DNA of 64,000 bases from Pantoea sp. (GTDB lineage Bacteria > Pseudomonadota > Gammaproteobacteria > Enterobacterales > Enterobacteriaceae), in the NCBI RefSeq assembly GCF_028283705.1, contig NZ_JAPWKD010000018.1:1-64000 (forward strand), in the 5' to 3' direction. The notes beneath the pieces are model-generated. The model made no database searches. It worked only from the letters and a program-made list of their open reading frames with translations, and was not told where the DNA came from. Shown here piece after piece: positions 29,660-39,847 of this stretch (the stretch's first letter is position 1; each line of letters begins with the position of its first letter). Position numbers and translations under genes: made by a program.

Positions 29660-31594
29660 TCAGGCGGCGGGGCGAGCCACCACGCTACGTGTTTCCATAC
29701 GCACTTCGGCGATGGTCACGTCGATCACGTCAGTCACACGGTAAGCGACTTCACCTTTGATCTGTACGGTGCCGTTTTCCTGCGAACACACCAGCTCATC
29801 ACGTACGGCGTGGATGAACGGAGCCGGGATAAAGGCAACCGCGCCATTTTCCAGCAGACGTACGCGCATACCGCCACGGGAAACGTCGATGATCTCAGCG
29901 CTGAACTTGCGATCGCCACCGGCAAACGGTGCGAGGAAGCGTGCGTACAGCCAGTCACCCACATCGCGCTCGGCCATGCGGTTCAGGCGACGACGTTCAC
30001 CCATGGTCACGGTCAGCTCATCCTGCGGACGCGCGATCGATTCACCACGAATAATGGCTTTCAGCAGGCGATGGTTGATCATATCGCCAGATTTACGAAT
30101 CGGTGAGGTCCAGGTTGCGTACGCTTCAAGACCGAGGCCAAAGTGCGGGCCTGGCTCGGTGCTGATCTCGGCAAAGGCCTGGAAACGGCGGATACGGCTG
30201 TCGAGGTACTGTGTCGGCTGGGCATCCAGCTCACGACGCAGCTGACGGAAACCGTCCAGCGTGGTGATGGCCTGTGGATCCACGGTGATACCGTGGCCGG
30301 CCAGCACGCCAGCTGCCTGTTCCGCGTTAGCGAGGTCAAAACCGGTGTGCACGTTGTAGATACCGAAGCCCAGTTTCTGTTGCAGCACTTTAGCGGCACA
30401 GACGTTAGCCAGGATCATCGCTTCTTCGACGATGCGGTTAGCGATGCGGCGTGGCTCGGCAATGATATCCAGCACTTCACCTTTTTCGCCCAGCACGAAG
30501 CGGTAATCCGGACGATCTTTGAACACCAGCGCGTGCGTCTGACGCCAGTCGCTGCGCGCCAGGCACAGGCGGTGCAGCAGGCGAATCTGCTGGGCGATAG
30601 CGTCGCTGGATGGCTGCCAGCTACCGCTGTTTTCCAGCCAGTCAGAAACCTCGTCATACACCAGCTTGGCTTTGGATTCGATCCATGCGGCGAAGAAGTG
30701 AACGTCATCAGCCAGGCTGCCGTCTTTCAGTACGGTGACGCGGCAGGCCAACGCCGGACGACGCACGTTCGGACGCAGTGAGCACACATCGTCAGACAGC
30801 TCGCGCGGCAGCATCGGGATGTTGAAGCCCGGCAGGTAGTTGGTAAAGGCGCGTTTCGCGGCCAGTTTATCCAGCGCGCTGCCTTCAGGGACATAAGCAG
30901 TAGGATCGGCAATGGCGATGGTCAGCAGCAGGTTGCCTTCGGCAGTCTCTTCTGCGTACAGCGCATCATCCATATCTTCGGTGCTGGCGCTATCGATGGT
31001 GACGAAATCCAGCGCAGTGAGATCTTCACGTTGCAGATGCTCGTCAATCATTTCACCAAAACCGACTTCCGGTGCTTCGCGCTCCAGATTGTGGCGCGAC
31101 AGCGTCACCCACCACGGCGCCAGATGGTCGTCAGCGGTGGTGATAAATTCGGTCAGTTCAGCATAAAAACCACGGTCGCCTTTCAGCGGATGGCGACGCA
31201 TTTCGGCCACAGCCCAGTCACCGGCCTGGAAGTCATGGCTGACATCACGGGCTGCGCGGCATTGGATGGCATCTTTCAGCAGCGGATGATCGGGCACGAT
31301 GGACAGACGATCATCTTTTTTCTGTACGCGGCCGACAAAACGCGTCAGGAACGGCTCAACCAGGCTTTCCGGCTCGGCGCTCTCGCGATCTTTGTCGGTG
31401 TGAATCACAGCAACCACGCGGTCACCGTGCATCACTTTTTTCATCTGCGGCGGTGGAATGAAGTAGCTTTTCTGAGCATCAACCTCCAGAAAGCCAAATC
31501 CTTTTTCCGTACCTTTCACCACGCCTTCGGCGCGCGGGGTCTGCGCGTGGAGCTTCTCTTTCAGCTGCGCGAGCAGCGGGTTATTCTGGAACAT
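29660..31594 (-). CDS. rnb: Exoribonuclease II
   Basis: RNase II degrades single-stranded RNA processively 3' to 5'. The 644-residue protein equals E. coli RNase II in length. Two cold-shock domains occupy the N-terminal third ([17 protein letters not shown]), the RNB catalytic domain has [15 protein letters not shown] with the metal-binding aspartates, followed by [20 protein letters not shown], and an S1 domain closes the protein. It is monocistronic by spacing. Confidence 0.98.
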   Translation of the reverse strand: MFQNNPLLAQLKEKLHAQTPRAEGVVKGTEKGFGFLEVDAQKSYFIPPPQMKKVMHGDRVVAVIHTDKDRESAEPESLVEPFLTRFVGRVQKKDDRLSIVPDHPLLKDAIQCRAARDVSHDFQAGDWAVAEMRRHPLKGDRGFYAELTEFITTADDHLAPWWVTLSRHNLEREAPEVGFGEMIDEHLQREDLTALDFVTIDSASTEDMDDALYAEETAEGNLLLTIAIADPTAYVPEGSALDKLAAKRAFTNYLPGFNIPMLPRELSDDVCSLRPNVRRPALACRVTVLKDGSLADDVHFFAAWIESKAKLVYDEVSDWLENSGSWQPSSDAIAQQIRLLHRLCLARSDWRQTHALVFKDRPDYRFVLGEKGEVLDIIAEPRRIANRIVEEAMILANVCAAKVLQQKLGFGIYNVHTGFDLANAEQAAGVLAGHGITVDPQAITTLDGFRQLRRELDAQPTQYLDSRIRRFQAFAEISTEPGPHFGLGLEAYATWTSPIRKSGDMINHRLLKAIIRGESIARPQDELTVTMGERRRLNRMAERDVGDWLYARFLAPFAGGDRKFSAEIIDVSRGGMRVRLLENGAVAFIPAPFIHAVRDELVCSQENGTVQIKGEVAYRVTDVIDVTIAEVRMETRSVVARPAA

Positions 31595-31673
31595 AATTTT
31601 TTTAGTTTCGTGGCCTAAGAGCGGCTGACAGTTTTACGCGAATCATGCCCGTGCGGCAAGGCCAAAACAGGCT

Positions 31674-31698
31674 AAAAAGCCGCTTTACGCGGCTTTTT
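31674..31698 (-). terminator. Terminator of the ydeP-like gene
   Basis: AAAAAGCCGC-TTTAC-GCGGCTTTTT is symmetrical, so it could stop transcription on both strands. On the minus strand it lies 19 bases after the ydeP-like stop and upstream of rnb. Confidence 0.9.
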
Positions 31699-31717
31699 AC
31701 CTTCTGATAACCCGGCG

Positions 31718-34024
31718 TCAGGCAATACGTTGGGTTGGTACAGCGGCTGTTAAGGCCAGCTTCACCGGCACTGACTTCGAAGTCGGGGTGCCGCTACCGT
31801 CACCGAAGCTGGAAAGGGGCACCAGCGGGTTGGTTTCCGGGTAGTAAGCGGCCAGATTGCCACGAGGAATATTATACGGCACCAGTTTGAAACCGCTCAC
31901 CCGGCGAGTAATCCCGTCGTTCCATAGGGTTTCGATATCCACCAGTTCGCCTTCACTGAAACCGAGCGCCTGTAAATCGTCCGGGTGAATAAACACCACT
32001 TCACGCTGGCCGTACACACCGCGATAACGGTCATCGAGGCCGTAAATGGTGGTGTTGTACTGGTCATGGGAACGCAGAGTTTGCAGCGTAAACGGCACCT
32101 CGACATCTCCCAGCTGTGGAAACAGCGAAGTGGGCAGGGCAGCATTGCTGAACTCTGCTTTCTGTGACGGGGTATTGAAACGCAGTTCTGCGGCGGCGTT
32201 ACCGAGGTAGAACCCACCCGGGAGATCACATTTGGTGTTGAAATCGCTAAAGCCTGGGATGGTGGCGGCAATGTGATTACGGATCAGATTGTAATCATCG
32301 GCCAGCGCCAGCCAGTCAATTTTCTCTTTGCCGAGGGTGGCATAGGCGATACCGGCGACAATCGCAGTTTCTGAACGCTGGGTGTCCGCCAGCGGAATAC
32401 CGACGCCTTCAGAGGCATGCACCATGCTGAATGAATCTTCCACGGTGATGAACTGGTTACCCGTTGCCTGACGATCACGCTCAGTACGACCGAGGGTTGG
32501 CAGAATCAAACCTTCGTGACCGGGTACCAGATGGCTACGGTTCAGTTTGGTGCTGATGTGCACGGTCAGACCGCAACGTTGCAGCGCCTCTTCGGTCAGC
32601 GGCGAGTCAGGTGCCGCTGCCGCCAGGTTGCCACCCAGCGCGATCAGCACTTTCACTTCGTCACGCAGCATGGCGTTGAGGGCTTCCACGGTGTTGTGAC
32701 CGTGTTCGCGCGGGGGTTCAAAGTCAAAATGTTTGCCCAGCGCATCGAGGAACGCCTTGCTGGGTTTTTCATCGATACCCATGGTGCGGTTACCCTGCAC
32801 GTTACTGTGACCACGCACCGGGCACAGGCCTGCGCCTTTCTTGCCCAGCTGACCAAACAGCAGTTGCAGGTTGACGATTTCACGCACGGTATCAACAGAG
32901 TGTTTATGTTGGGTGATCCCCATCGCCCAGGTACAGATCACCCGGTCGGCGCTTTGATAGATGGCAGCTGCCTCACGAATCTGCGCTTCGCTCAGCCCGG
33001 ACTGACGCACAATGTCATCCCAGCGGGTGTTATCCACTGCGGTCAGATAGGCTTCCACGCCCTGGGTGGCGGCGTTGATAAAGGTTTCGTCAAACAGACC
33101 TTTTTCACCGGCCGCGATCAGCGCGCGATGGGTTTCCAGCAGCGTTTTTACCATGCCACGGATGGCCGCCATATCACCGCCCAGATTAGGCTGATAATAG
33201 GCGGAACTGATGGTGCCCGCCATCGACGTCACCACTTCCAGCGGTTTTTGCGGATCGGCAAAACGCTCCAGACCACGCTCACGCAGGGTATTGAAAGTGA
33301 CGATACGCGCGCCGTGATCGGCGGCGTGACGCAGGCTGTGCAGCATACGCGGGTGGTTGGTGCCGGGATTCTGACCGAAGACAAAAATCGCATCGGCATG
33401 GTCAAAATCGTCGAGACGGATGGTACCTTTGCCCACGCCAATGCTGCGTTTCAAACCGGAGCCACTGGCTTCATGGCACATATTGGAACAGTCAGGGAAA
33501 TTGTTGGTGCCCATCACGCGGCCAAACAATTGATACAGCCAGGAGGCTTCGTTGCTGGCGCGACCAGAGGTATACAGCTCCATCTGGTCAGGGTGGTCCA
33601 TCGCCTGTAAATGGCTGGCAATCAGCGCGAAGGCATCATCCCAGCTGATCGGCTCGTAATGGTCTGTATCGCGGTTGTAGCGCAGCGGGTGGGTCAGACG
33701 GCCCTGATATTCGAGGAAATAATCACTTTGCTGATACAGCGTGCTGACGCTGTGCTGGGCGAAGAACGCCGGTTCAACCACGCGGCGGGTGGCTTCCCAG
33801 GTCACCGCTTTGGCACCGTTCTCACAGAAACTAAAGGTGCTTTTGTTGTCATCGCCCCAGGCACAGCCCGGACAGTCAAAGCCGCGTGCTTTGTTCATAC
33901 GCAGCAGGTTACGCATGTTTTTCAGTGCAGCTTTACTGTCGAAGACGAAACGGGTGGTCGCTTCCAAAGAGCCCCATCCACCGGCAGCAGCACGGTAGGG
34001 CTGAATCTTACGTTTAAATTTCAT
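31718..34024 (-). CDS. ydeP: FdhF/YdeP family molybdopterin oxidoreductase
   Basis: The 768-residue protein is a molybdopterin-dinucleotide enzyme of the YdeP branch (E. coli YdeP 759 aa; linked there to acid resistance, substrate unknown). The N-terminus carries GFDCPGCAWGD with further Cys, a candidate Fe-S site. Family blocks are YTSGRASNEASWLYQLFGR, NFPDCSNMCHEASG, GQNPGTNHPRML, PVRGHSNVQGNRTMG and TLRSHDQYNTTIYGLDDRYR. It is a single-gene unit with its own terminator. No fdhD-like or electron-transfer partner genes are next to it. The symbol reflects family membership, not proven orthology. Confidence 0.85.
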   Translation of the reverse strand: MKFKRKIQPYRAAAGGWGSLEATTRFVFDSKAALKNMRNLLRMNKARGFDCPGCAWGDDNKSTFSFCENGAKAVTWEATRRVVEPAFFAQHSVSTLYQQSDYFLEYQGRLTHPLRYNRDTDHYEPISWDDAFALIASHLQAMDHPDQMELYTSGRASNEASWLYQLFGRVMGTNNFPDCSNMCHEASGSGLKRSIGVGKGTIRLDDFDHADAIFVFGQNPGTNHPRMLHSLRHAADHGARIVTFNTLRERGLERFADPQKPLEVVTSMAGTISSAYYQPNLGGDMAAIRGMVKTLLETHRALIAAGEKGLFDETFINAATQGVEAYLTAVDNTRWDDIVRQSGLSEAQIREAAAIYQSADRVICTWAMGITQHKHSVDTVREIVNLQLLFGQLGKKGAGLCPVRGHSNVQGNRTMGIDEKPSKAFLDALGKHFDFEPPREHGHNTVEALNAMLRDEVKVLIALGGNLAAAAPDSPLTEEALQRCGLTVHISTKLNRSHLVPGHEGLILPTLGRTERDRQATGNQFITVEDSFSMVHASEGVGIPLADTQRSETAIVAGIAYATLGKEKIDWLALADDYNLIRNHIAATIPGFSDFNTKCDLPGGFYLGNAAAELRFNTPSQKAEFSNAALPTSLFPQLGDVEVPFTLQTLRSHDQYNTTIYGLDDRYRGVYGQREVVFIHPDDLQALGFSEGELVDIETLWNDGITRRVSGFKLVPYNIPRGNLAAYYPETNPLVPLSSFGDGSGTPTSKSVPVKLALTAAVPTQRIA

Positions 34025-34234
34025 AGTAATTGCAGGCTTATTGTTTAGGAGTTGTTATCAGGATATGACGACTGTTGACGCAAAGTGTGCGACTGACAGC
34101 AAAAGTTGTCTAATTGATTGACTTAATGGTGCGATAGCTGGCGTTTATCGCGTAAATCGGACAGAAGCGTGAGCCAGTTCAAACTTTACTGGCCGCTCAG
34201 GGCGTGAGGGTACGTGCCACCCGGATAACTGGCT

Positions 34235-34256
34235 AATAATTGTACTTTCAATTATT
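34235..34256. promoter_or_regulatory. Inverted repeat before the PTS gene, candidate operator
   Basis: AATAATTG-TACTTT-CAATTATT is a perfect 8-base inverted repeat centred 26 bases before the start codon of the EIICB gene. It could be an operator for a regulator encoded elsewhere, or an mRNA hairpin close to the ribosome-binding site. Confidence 0.5.
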
Positions 34257-34271
34257 GCAAGGGTCTGAACC

Positions 34272-35861
34272 ATGAAGAATCTGGCCAGCCAAATTCACGC
34301 CTTCGGTAAAGCCTTAATGATGCCCATCTCGGTGATTGCCGCTGCCGGGATATTCCTCGGTCTGGCCGCGGCGATGCAAAACCCGGCGATCACCGGGGAT
34401 GCCTTCACGCAGATGCAGGTGCCGCAATTAGTTATTGGTTTTATTCGTAAAGTCGCCGGGGCGTTGTTCGCTAATCTGCCGGTGTTCTTTGCTGTTGCCA
34501 GTGCGATAGGTCTGGCAAAAGCTGAGAAACCCACCGCTGCCTTTGCTGCTGTAATTGGTTATATCGTCATGAATGTGGGGATCAGCGCCACGCTGGCGGC
34601 GAAAGGACTGACGGCGGCCACCACCACCGCACAAGCCTTGCAGCAATCGGGGATGGACCAGACCACGGCGATGATGACCTCGGCGGAATATATCGAGATG
34701 CTGGGCATTTTTACCTACAACATGAGCGTACTCGGCGGGGTGATTGCCGGGCTGATCACGGTGACGTTGCATAATCGTTTTTATACCCAGCAGTTACCCA
34801 CGGCTATCAGCTTCTTTGGTGGGCGGCGTTTTGTGCCGATTGTCACCGTGGTGCTGCTGCCGCTGGTGGGGATCGTGCTGGCGTTGATCTGGCCAACCAT
34901 CGGTGCTGGCATCGCCTGGGTGGGGCAAATGATCGGTAAAAGCGGTCAATATGGTGCATTCCTGCTGGGGGCCTGCGAACGCCTGCTAATCCCTACTGGT
35001 TTACATCATATCCTCAATGAAACCGTGCGTTTCACACCGATTGGCGGCATGGCGACGGTGGATGGACAGACCATCGTTGGAGCCTTGAATATTTTCAACA
35101 CCTCGCTGACCAATCCAGGGGCGATCCCGGATGAGACGGTCCGTACCGCCACCCAATTCCTCGCGCAGGGCAAAATTCCGGTGATGATGTTTGGTCTGCC
35201 TGCTGCGGCGCTGGCGATCTACCACACCGCACGCCCGGAACATAAGCAACGTGTCAAAGCGCTAATGCTGGCGGGTGCGCTCACCTCCTTTACTACCGGT
35301 ATCACCGAGCCACTGGAGTTCTGCTTTATCTTTGTGTCACCGGTGCTGTATTTCCTGCATGCGTTGCTGATGGGCCTGTCGTTTATGCTGATGTCGATGC
35401 TGCATTTAATGATTGGCAACGTGCAGGGCGGTGCCATCGATCTGGTGGTGTTTGGCATTCTGGGGGGGAGCAAAACACACTGGTGGTGGACGCTGGTGCT
35501 CGGTATCGTCTATGCGCCGATTTACTACTACGGTTTCCGCTTTGTCATCACGCGGATGGGGGTTGAAACCCCGGGACGCGAATCTGAGGATGAACAGAAA
35601 CCGGAGCAGGTGGCAGCGGATGAACGCACCAAAGTGATCATCAGTGGGCTGGGTGGGGAGGCCAATATAGAGGATGTCGATTGCTGTTTTACCCGCCTGC
35701 GGGTGCGCGTTAAGCAAATGAATGAAGTCGTCGATCAAACGCTGATGACCACCGGGGCGAATGGCGTGAACCGGGTCAGTGAGCACGATGTGCAGGTGAT
35801 TTATGGCCCACAGGTGGAGAAGATTGCCAGTGAAGTGAAAAGTGCGCTGGGAGTGGCCTGA
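34272..35861 (+). CDS. PTS EIICB component, maltose/glucose/alpha-glucoside type (MalX-like)
   Basis: This is a sugar permease of the glucose superfamily of PTS transporters, 529 residues (E. coli MalX 530). The EIIC membrane domain (about 1-420) has ERLLIPTGLHHILNE and GITEPLEFCFIFVSPVLYFL, which place it with MalX/GlvC/AglA. The EIIB domain (about 445-529) has the phosphorylation motif as DCCFTRLRVRV, with the active Cys expected at 472 and an unusual Cys at 471. There is no EIIA domain; it must borrow Crr or another EIIA. No glycosidase or dedicated regulator lies beside it, so the sugar is not predictable. Confidence 0.85.
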   Translation: MKNLASQIHAFGKALMMPISVIAAAGIFLGLAAAMQNPAITGDAFTQMQVPQLVIGFIRKVAGALFANLPVFFAVASAIGLAKAEKPTAAFAAVIGYIVMNVGISATLAAKGLTAATTTAQALQQSGMDQTTAMMTSAEYIEMLGIFTYNMSVLGGVIAGLITVTLHNRFYTQQLPTAISFFGGRRFVPIVTVVLLPLVGIVLALIWPTIGAGIAWVGQMIGKSGQYGAFLLGACERLLIPTGLHHILNETVRFTPIGGMATVDGQTIVGALNIFNTSLTNPGAIPDETVRTATQFLAQGKIPVMMFGLPAAALAIYHTARPEHKQRVKALMLAGALTSFTTGITEPLEFCFIFVSPVLYFLHALLMGLSFMLMSMLHLMIGNVQGGAIDLVVFGILGGSKTHWWWTLVLGIVYAPIYYYGFRFVITRMGVETPGRESEDEQKPEQVAADERTKVIISGLGGEANIEDVDCCFTRLRVRVKQMNEVVDQTLMTTGANGVNRVSEHDVQVIYGPQVEKIASEVKSALGVA

Positions 35862-35941
35862 CGGGAAAAAGAAGCGAAGCGCTTGAGAATATTCAGCGCT
35901 GGCAGGATGATAGCCGGGTTGATGGTCGTCAGGGAAATGCC

Positions 35942-36661
35942 ATGCTGGTAAGCACTGAGAGTTCCAGAACCTATAATACCGACCGTAGTCTGGCCTGTAC
36001 CCTTGCGGCAGTGGCCGGCGCACTGAACACGGCAGCGTTCGAAACTGTGGGTTTTTTCTCCGCCAATATGACCGGTAACGTCTCGCTGTTATCAGATCAT
36101 CTGGCAAAAGTTGACCTGCATATCGGCCTGTTTTTTCTGCTGATTATCCTGCTGTTTATTGCGGGATCCTCGGTCTCAACCCTGATAATCAACGCCGGAC
36201 GGCGGCGTGAAATTCGTGGCATTTACGCCATCAATATCTTTATCGAAGGCATCGCGTTGCTGGTGCTGGGTGTGCTGGAGAGCTGGTTTCCTAACGGTGA
36301 TTCCGGGGTGCAGCTGATCCTCAGCCTGAGTTTTCTCCTCGGGCTACAAAATGCGGTAGTGACGCGGATTTCCAACGCGCGTGTCAGAACCACCCATGTT
36401 TCCGGCACGTCGACCGATATCGGTATCGAGCTGGCGATGTTATTTGATGTGCTACGGCGCAAGGAATCGCCTAAAGATGCGCCGTTATATATCGAGCGGC
36501 TGAAGCTGCATCTGTATACGGTGCTGGCGTTCCTCGGCGGCGGGGTGGTGGGTATCGTGCTGCTGAAGGCCATCAGTTTTAAATTGTTATTAATGATCGG
36601 CCTGATGTTGACGATGATGTCTCTGACCGCCCTCAGACGCGCACGCCAGGTGTCGCTGTAA
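35942..36661 (+). CDS. DUF1275 (YoaK-type) membrane protein
   Basis: This 239-residue inner-membrane protein has about six hydrophobic segments and the DUF1275 signatures: AAVAGALNTAAFETVGFFSA, MTGNV near residue 45, and LGLQNAVVTRISNARVRTTH with VSGTSTDIG. The family is widespread and has no assigned function. It starts 80 bases after the PTS gene and ends 14 bases before the LysR gene, so it may be cotranscribed with one or both. Confidence 0.88.
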   Translation: MLVSTESSRTYNTDRSLACTLAAVAGALNTAAFETVGFFSANMTGNVSLLSDHLAKVDLHIGLFFLLIILLFIAGSSVSTLIINAGRRREIRGIYAINIFIEGIALLVLGVLESWFPNGDSGVQLILSLSFLLGLQNAVVTRISNARVRTTHVSGTSTDIGIELAMLFDVLRRKESPKDAPLYIERLKLHLYTVLAFLGGGVVGIVLLKAISFKLLLMIGLMLTMMSLTALRRARQVSL

Positions 36662-36675
36662 CTTTGTGAAAATAC

Positions 36676-37572
36676 ATGGATATCAAACAGTTAATTTATC
36701 TCTGCAATCTGGAACGCGAACGTCACTTTGGCCGGGCAGCGGAGGCTAGTTTTGTCAGCCAGCCTACGCTATCGATGCGCCTGAAAAATCTTGAACGCGA
36801 GCTGGGTCTGTCGCTGATTAACCGCAGCAACAATTTTGATGGCTTTACCCCGGAAGGTGAACGGGTACTGGCCTGGGCGCGGGAAATCGTCTCGGTGTAT
36901 CAGGGACTTAAACTGGAAGTGGAATCGCTCAAACACGGCGTGAATGGCACTCTGCGTCTCGGGGTGATGCCGCAGTGCAGCGTGGCGCTACCGGCGCTGC
37001 TGAAGGCGGTTGAGGCACGCTATCCGCAGCTGGATTATCGCGTGTCGGCGATGAGCGCCGATCAGTTGCTGGATGCGCTGAACAGCCATACGGTAGATGG
37101 TGGTATTGGTTTTTTTGAACTCAATGCGCTGCGCGAATTGCATTTCCAGACGGCGCTATTGAAAGATCGCGGTGTCGAGGCGGTGTTCAATCCCGGGGTT
37201 TTCCCGGCGCTGCTGGAGCATCAGACGCTTGATCTGGCACTGCTTGCTACCCAGCCGCTGTGTCTCGCTGAACCGACACGTTATTTCCGCCGTTATCTCG
37301 ATAGCCAGCTGCGCGCGGCTGGGCTCCAGCCACGGGTGATTGTCGAGAGCGCATCCATTATGCAGTTGCTGCAAAGCGCGCAGGTGGGGTTAGGAGTGAT
37401 GGTCTCGCCTTGTGGGCATCTGCTGCCGGAAATGCTGCAAAATCTGCAACGTCGACCGATTGAGATTGCGCCGATGGGACGCCAGGCGGCTCTGGTGATT
37501 GCTGAACCAGGCCGGGCAACGCCGCTGGCTCAGCATTTTTTCGATGAAGCGCGTGGGCATTTGCCCGATTAA
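36676..37572 (+). CDS. LysR-family transcriptional regulator
   Basis: This 298-residue LysR regulator has an N-terminal winged HTH (HFGRAAEASFVSQPTLSMRL, residues about 17-36) and the usual periplasmic-binding-like effector domain (GTLRLGVMPQCSVALPALL from about residue 92). It begins 14 bases after the DUF1275 gene on the same strand, an atypical layout for a LysR gene and its target. Ligand and targets are unknown. Its stop codon interlocks with that of convergent yciW (shared TTAA). Confidence 0.9.
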   Translation: MDIKQLIYLCNLERERHFGRAAEASFVSQPTLSMRLKNLERELGLSLINRSNNFDGFTPEGERVLAWAREIVSVYQGLKLEVESLKHGVNGTLRLGVMPQCSVALPALLKAVEARYPQLDYRVSAMSADQLLDALNSHTVDGGIGFFELNALRELHFQTALLKDRGVEAVFNPGVFPALLEHQTLDLALLATQPLCLAEPTRYFRRYLDSQLRAAGLQPRVIVESASIMQLLQSAQVGLGVMVSPCGHLLPEMLQNLQRRPIEIAPMGRQAALVIAEPGRATPLAQHFFDEARGHLPD

Positions 37573-38684
37573 CGTGTCTCGCCCAGCGCCATCAGTAGGC
37601 GGTCCTGCCAGTTTGCCAGCGCCACCGCCTGTAGCAGGGTAAAGATCTTTTCTGTTCCCCAACCGGCATTGAGCAGCGGTTGCAGATGGGCAGCGCTGAA
37701 ACGCTCAGGAAGCCGGGTAAGTTGTGCGCTCAACGCGGTGAGTGGCTCGTCGTCACCGGCAATCCCATTAACCAGCATGTCGCGCTTCTCTCTGGCATGG
37801 CGATCAAACTGGCGCTGGCAGCCGAGAATCCGTGCGCTCACCGCCTGTACCTGAGCCTCATCCGCGTCAAAATGCTCGCTTAAACGTTGATGCAACGTCG
37901 CCCAGCCGTACAAGGCCTGGGCATCATGTACCAGCAACCAGACCGCGTCATCCAGCCCATCGATTCCCTGACAAAAGGTGACGGCCGCCAGTTGTTCCGC
38001 CGTGGCATAACGCAGCTCAACCGGTTTCAGCGCGTGCTGCCAGTGGGAGGGTTGCTGAAACAATGCGGCGTCGGCATCGGGTGGTGGTGATACGCCGGGG
38101 ATCCAGCGAACGGGCAGGCCGATCATCGCCTGTAACCCGGCAACCACACGCGCCTGATAGCTGACAAATCCCACCAGTTGATTAAGGGTGACGATATCCG
38201 GTTCCGTCAGGCCGACGGCATCCAGCGCGCCGATACTGCTGCCAGCAATCAGCGCCGGTTGCATCGCCAGCTGGCGCGCGTATTGGGTGATCTGCGTCAG
38301 CCGGTTATTACTTTCTCTGGAGGAGTCCGGGCCCGGCAGCGGGTTCAGTCGTGCAGCATAGTGATTGCATAAGCGTTGGACGCCTGCCACCTGTGCCACG
38401 GTCAGCGCGGTGCTGAGACGATCATATAGCGTCAGAGTATGCGTCAGGGTGGGGGTTAAGGTGTCGGGAAACAGAATCTGGCTGAGATCGCGCGCCGCCA
38501 GCAGGGCGGGTTGAAAGCGAATAAACAACGGCTGTAAGGCGGTAGCTTCCTGCTGTAAACCGAGCAGAAAACGATCCTCAATATGGGCAGCTTCAGGGAC
38601 CAGCGGTGCCGCAGCGCTATGTTGCGGACGGGTCTGACTTTCATAAAACCACTGGTCATGGCCTGGAGAACGGCGTTGTTCCAT
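37569..38684 (-). CDS. yciW: YciW-type CMD/AhpD-like protein
   Basis: The 371-residue protein sits beside fabI, where E. coli has yciW, and its N-terminus (MEQRRSPGHDQWFYESQTRP, then LVPEAAHIEDRFLL) fits YciW. It looks like two AhpD/carboxymuconolactone-decarboxylase-type halves; LTEPDIVTLNQLVGFVSYQA followed by RVVAGLQ (about 155-185) is the CMD pattern. No CxxC redox pair is present. E. coli YciW has been tied to cysteine and sulfur metabolism. The start is chosen because AAGGA lies six bases before this ATG; two upstream in-frame starts are worse placed. Confidence 0.75.
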   Translation of the reverse strand: MEQRRSPGHDQWFYESQTRPQHSAAAPLVPEAAHIEDRFLLGLQQEATALQPLFIRFQPALLAARDLSQILFPDTLTPTLTHTLTLYDRLSTALTVAQVAGVQRLCNHYAARLNPLPGPDSSRESNNRLTQITQYARQLAMQPALIAGSSIGALDAVGLTEPDIVTLNQLVGFVSYQARVVAGLQAMIGLPVRWIPGVSPPPDADAALFQQPSHWQHALKPVELRYATAEQLAAVTFCQGIDGLDDAVWLLVHDAQALYGWATLHQRLSEHFDADEAQVQAVSARILGCQRQFDRHAREKRDMLVNGIAGDDEPLTALSAQLTRLPERFSAAHLQPLLNAGWGTEKIFTLLQAVALANWQDRLLMALGETR

Positions 38685-38883
38685 GGTCATTCCTTTTGCA
38701 AAAAACGGACTCGGTAGCGGTGGCCGCAATCCGAAAACGGGCGCGCACCGAAGGGCTAGCTTATCGTCGCCGAAGGGCTGTCCGGGGCAAAAGAATGATC
38801 GGTGATAATTAATAGCAAGAATGTATAAGGACGTAGCGGCGCGATTTATCGCGCTTTTTTGATGCAGAGGATTGCGGACATAA

Positions 38884-38910
38884 ATGAAAAGGGCGAGCCA
38901 GGCTCGCCCT
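38884..38910 (-). terminator. fabI terminator
   Basis: On the minus strand AGGGCGAGCC-T-GGCTCGCCCT is followed by TTTCATTT, eight bases after the fabI stop. Confidence 0.88.
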
Positions 38911-38917
38911 CAGGAAC

Positions 38918-39706
38918 TTATTTCAGTTCCAGCTCGTTCATCGCGGCAATGCTGAAGCCGCCATCAACGTGTACCACTTCGCCCGTGATACCACCTGCCA
39001 GGTCAGAACACAGGAAGGCCGCAGAGTTACCTACGTCTTCGATGGTTACAGTACGGCGAATCGGGGTAACGGCTTCGCAATGTGCCAGCATCTTACGGAA
39101 ATCTTTGATGCCAGAGGCAGCCAGCGTACGGATCGGACCCGCAGACACGGCGTTAACACGCACACCTTCCGGACCCATCGCGTTCGCCATGTAGCGCACG
39201 TTGGCTTCCAGAGACGCTTTAGCCAGGCCCATCACGTTGTAGTTCGGGATGGCGCGCTCAGCACCCAGGTAAGACAGGGTCAGCAGCGCTGAATTCGGGT
39301 TCAGCATCGCACGGCACTCTTTCGCCATAGCAACAAAGCTGTAGGCGCTGATGTCGTGAGCGATTTTGAAGCCTTCACGGGTAACGGCGTTTACATAGTC
39401 GCCATCCAGCTGGTCGCCCGGGGCGAAACCGATGGAGTGAACGAAACCGTCAAATTTTGGCCAGGTTTTTGCCAGCTCGGTGAACAGCGCAGTGATGCTC
39501 TCGTCTTCTGCCACATCGCACGGCAGAACAATGTCTGAACCCAGGTCTTTAGCAAACTCTTCCACACGACCTTTCAGTTTGTCGTTTTGGTAGGTGAAAG
39601 CCAGCTCTGCGCCCTGTTTGTGCATCGCCTGCGCAATACCGTAGGCAATGGAAAGTTTACTGGCAACGCCAGTAATCAGAATGCGCTTACCGGAAAGAAA
39701 ACCCAT
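38918..39706 (-). CDS. fabI: Enoyl-[acyl-carrier-protein] reductase (NADH)
   Basis: FabI carries out the last reduction in each fatty-acid elongation cycle and is the target of triclosan. The start [20 protein letters not shown] gives 262 residues, as in E. coli; upstream in-frame codons lack homology. It is a divergent SDR with the Tyr-x6-Lys catalytic pair in [22 protein letters not shown]. Spacing to the sap operon and a separate terminator make it monocistronic. Confidence 0.98.
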   Translation of the reverse strand: MGFLSGKRILITGVASKLSIAYGIAQAMHKQGAELAFTYQNDKLKGRVEEFAKDLGSDIVLPCDVAEDESITALFTELAKTWPKFDGFVHSIGFAPGDQLDGDYVNAVTREGFKIAHDISAYSFVAMAKECRAMLNPNSALLTLSYLGAERAIPNYNVMGLAKASLEANVRYMANAMGPEGVRVNAVSAGPIRTLAASGIKDFRKMLAHCEAVTPIRRTVTIEDVGNSAAFLCSDLAGGITGEVVHVDGGFSIAAMNELELK

Positions 39707-39847
39707 AGCTGTAATCCTTATGGTCATTGTTGTTGGCGGCCGCAATGGTTAAAAAGTGCGCGACCGACGTTAATCGACGTGCGGATTCTAGCACGTCTCT
39801 GTCAAATGCGGTAAATCGCGCCGCGTTTTCCGCGACGCAGTGAACAA

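Noticed and set aside
32516-33610. Plus-strand 364-codon ORF opposite the ydeP-like gene
   Set aside because: Long antisense frames are common opposite GC-rich genes; this one lacks a ribosome-binding site and any protein-like motif, while the minus strand has clear molybdoenzyme motifs.
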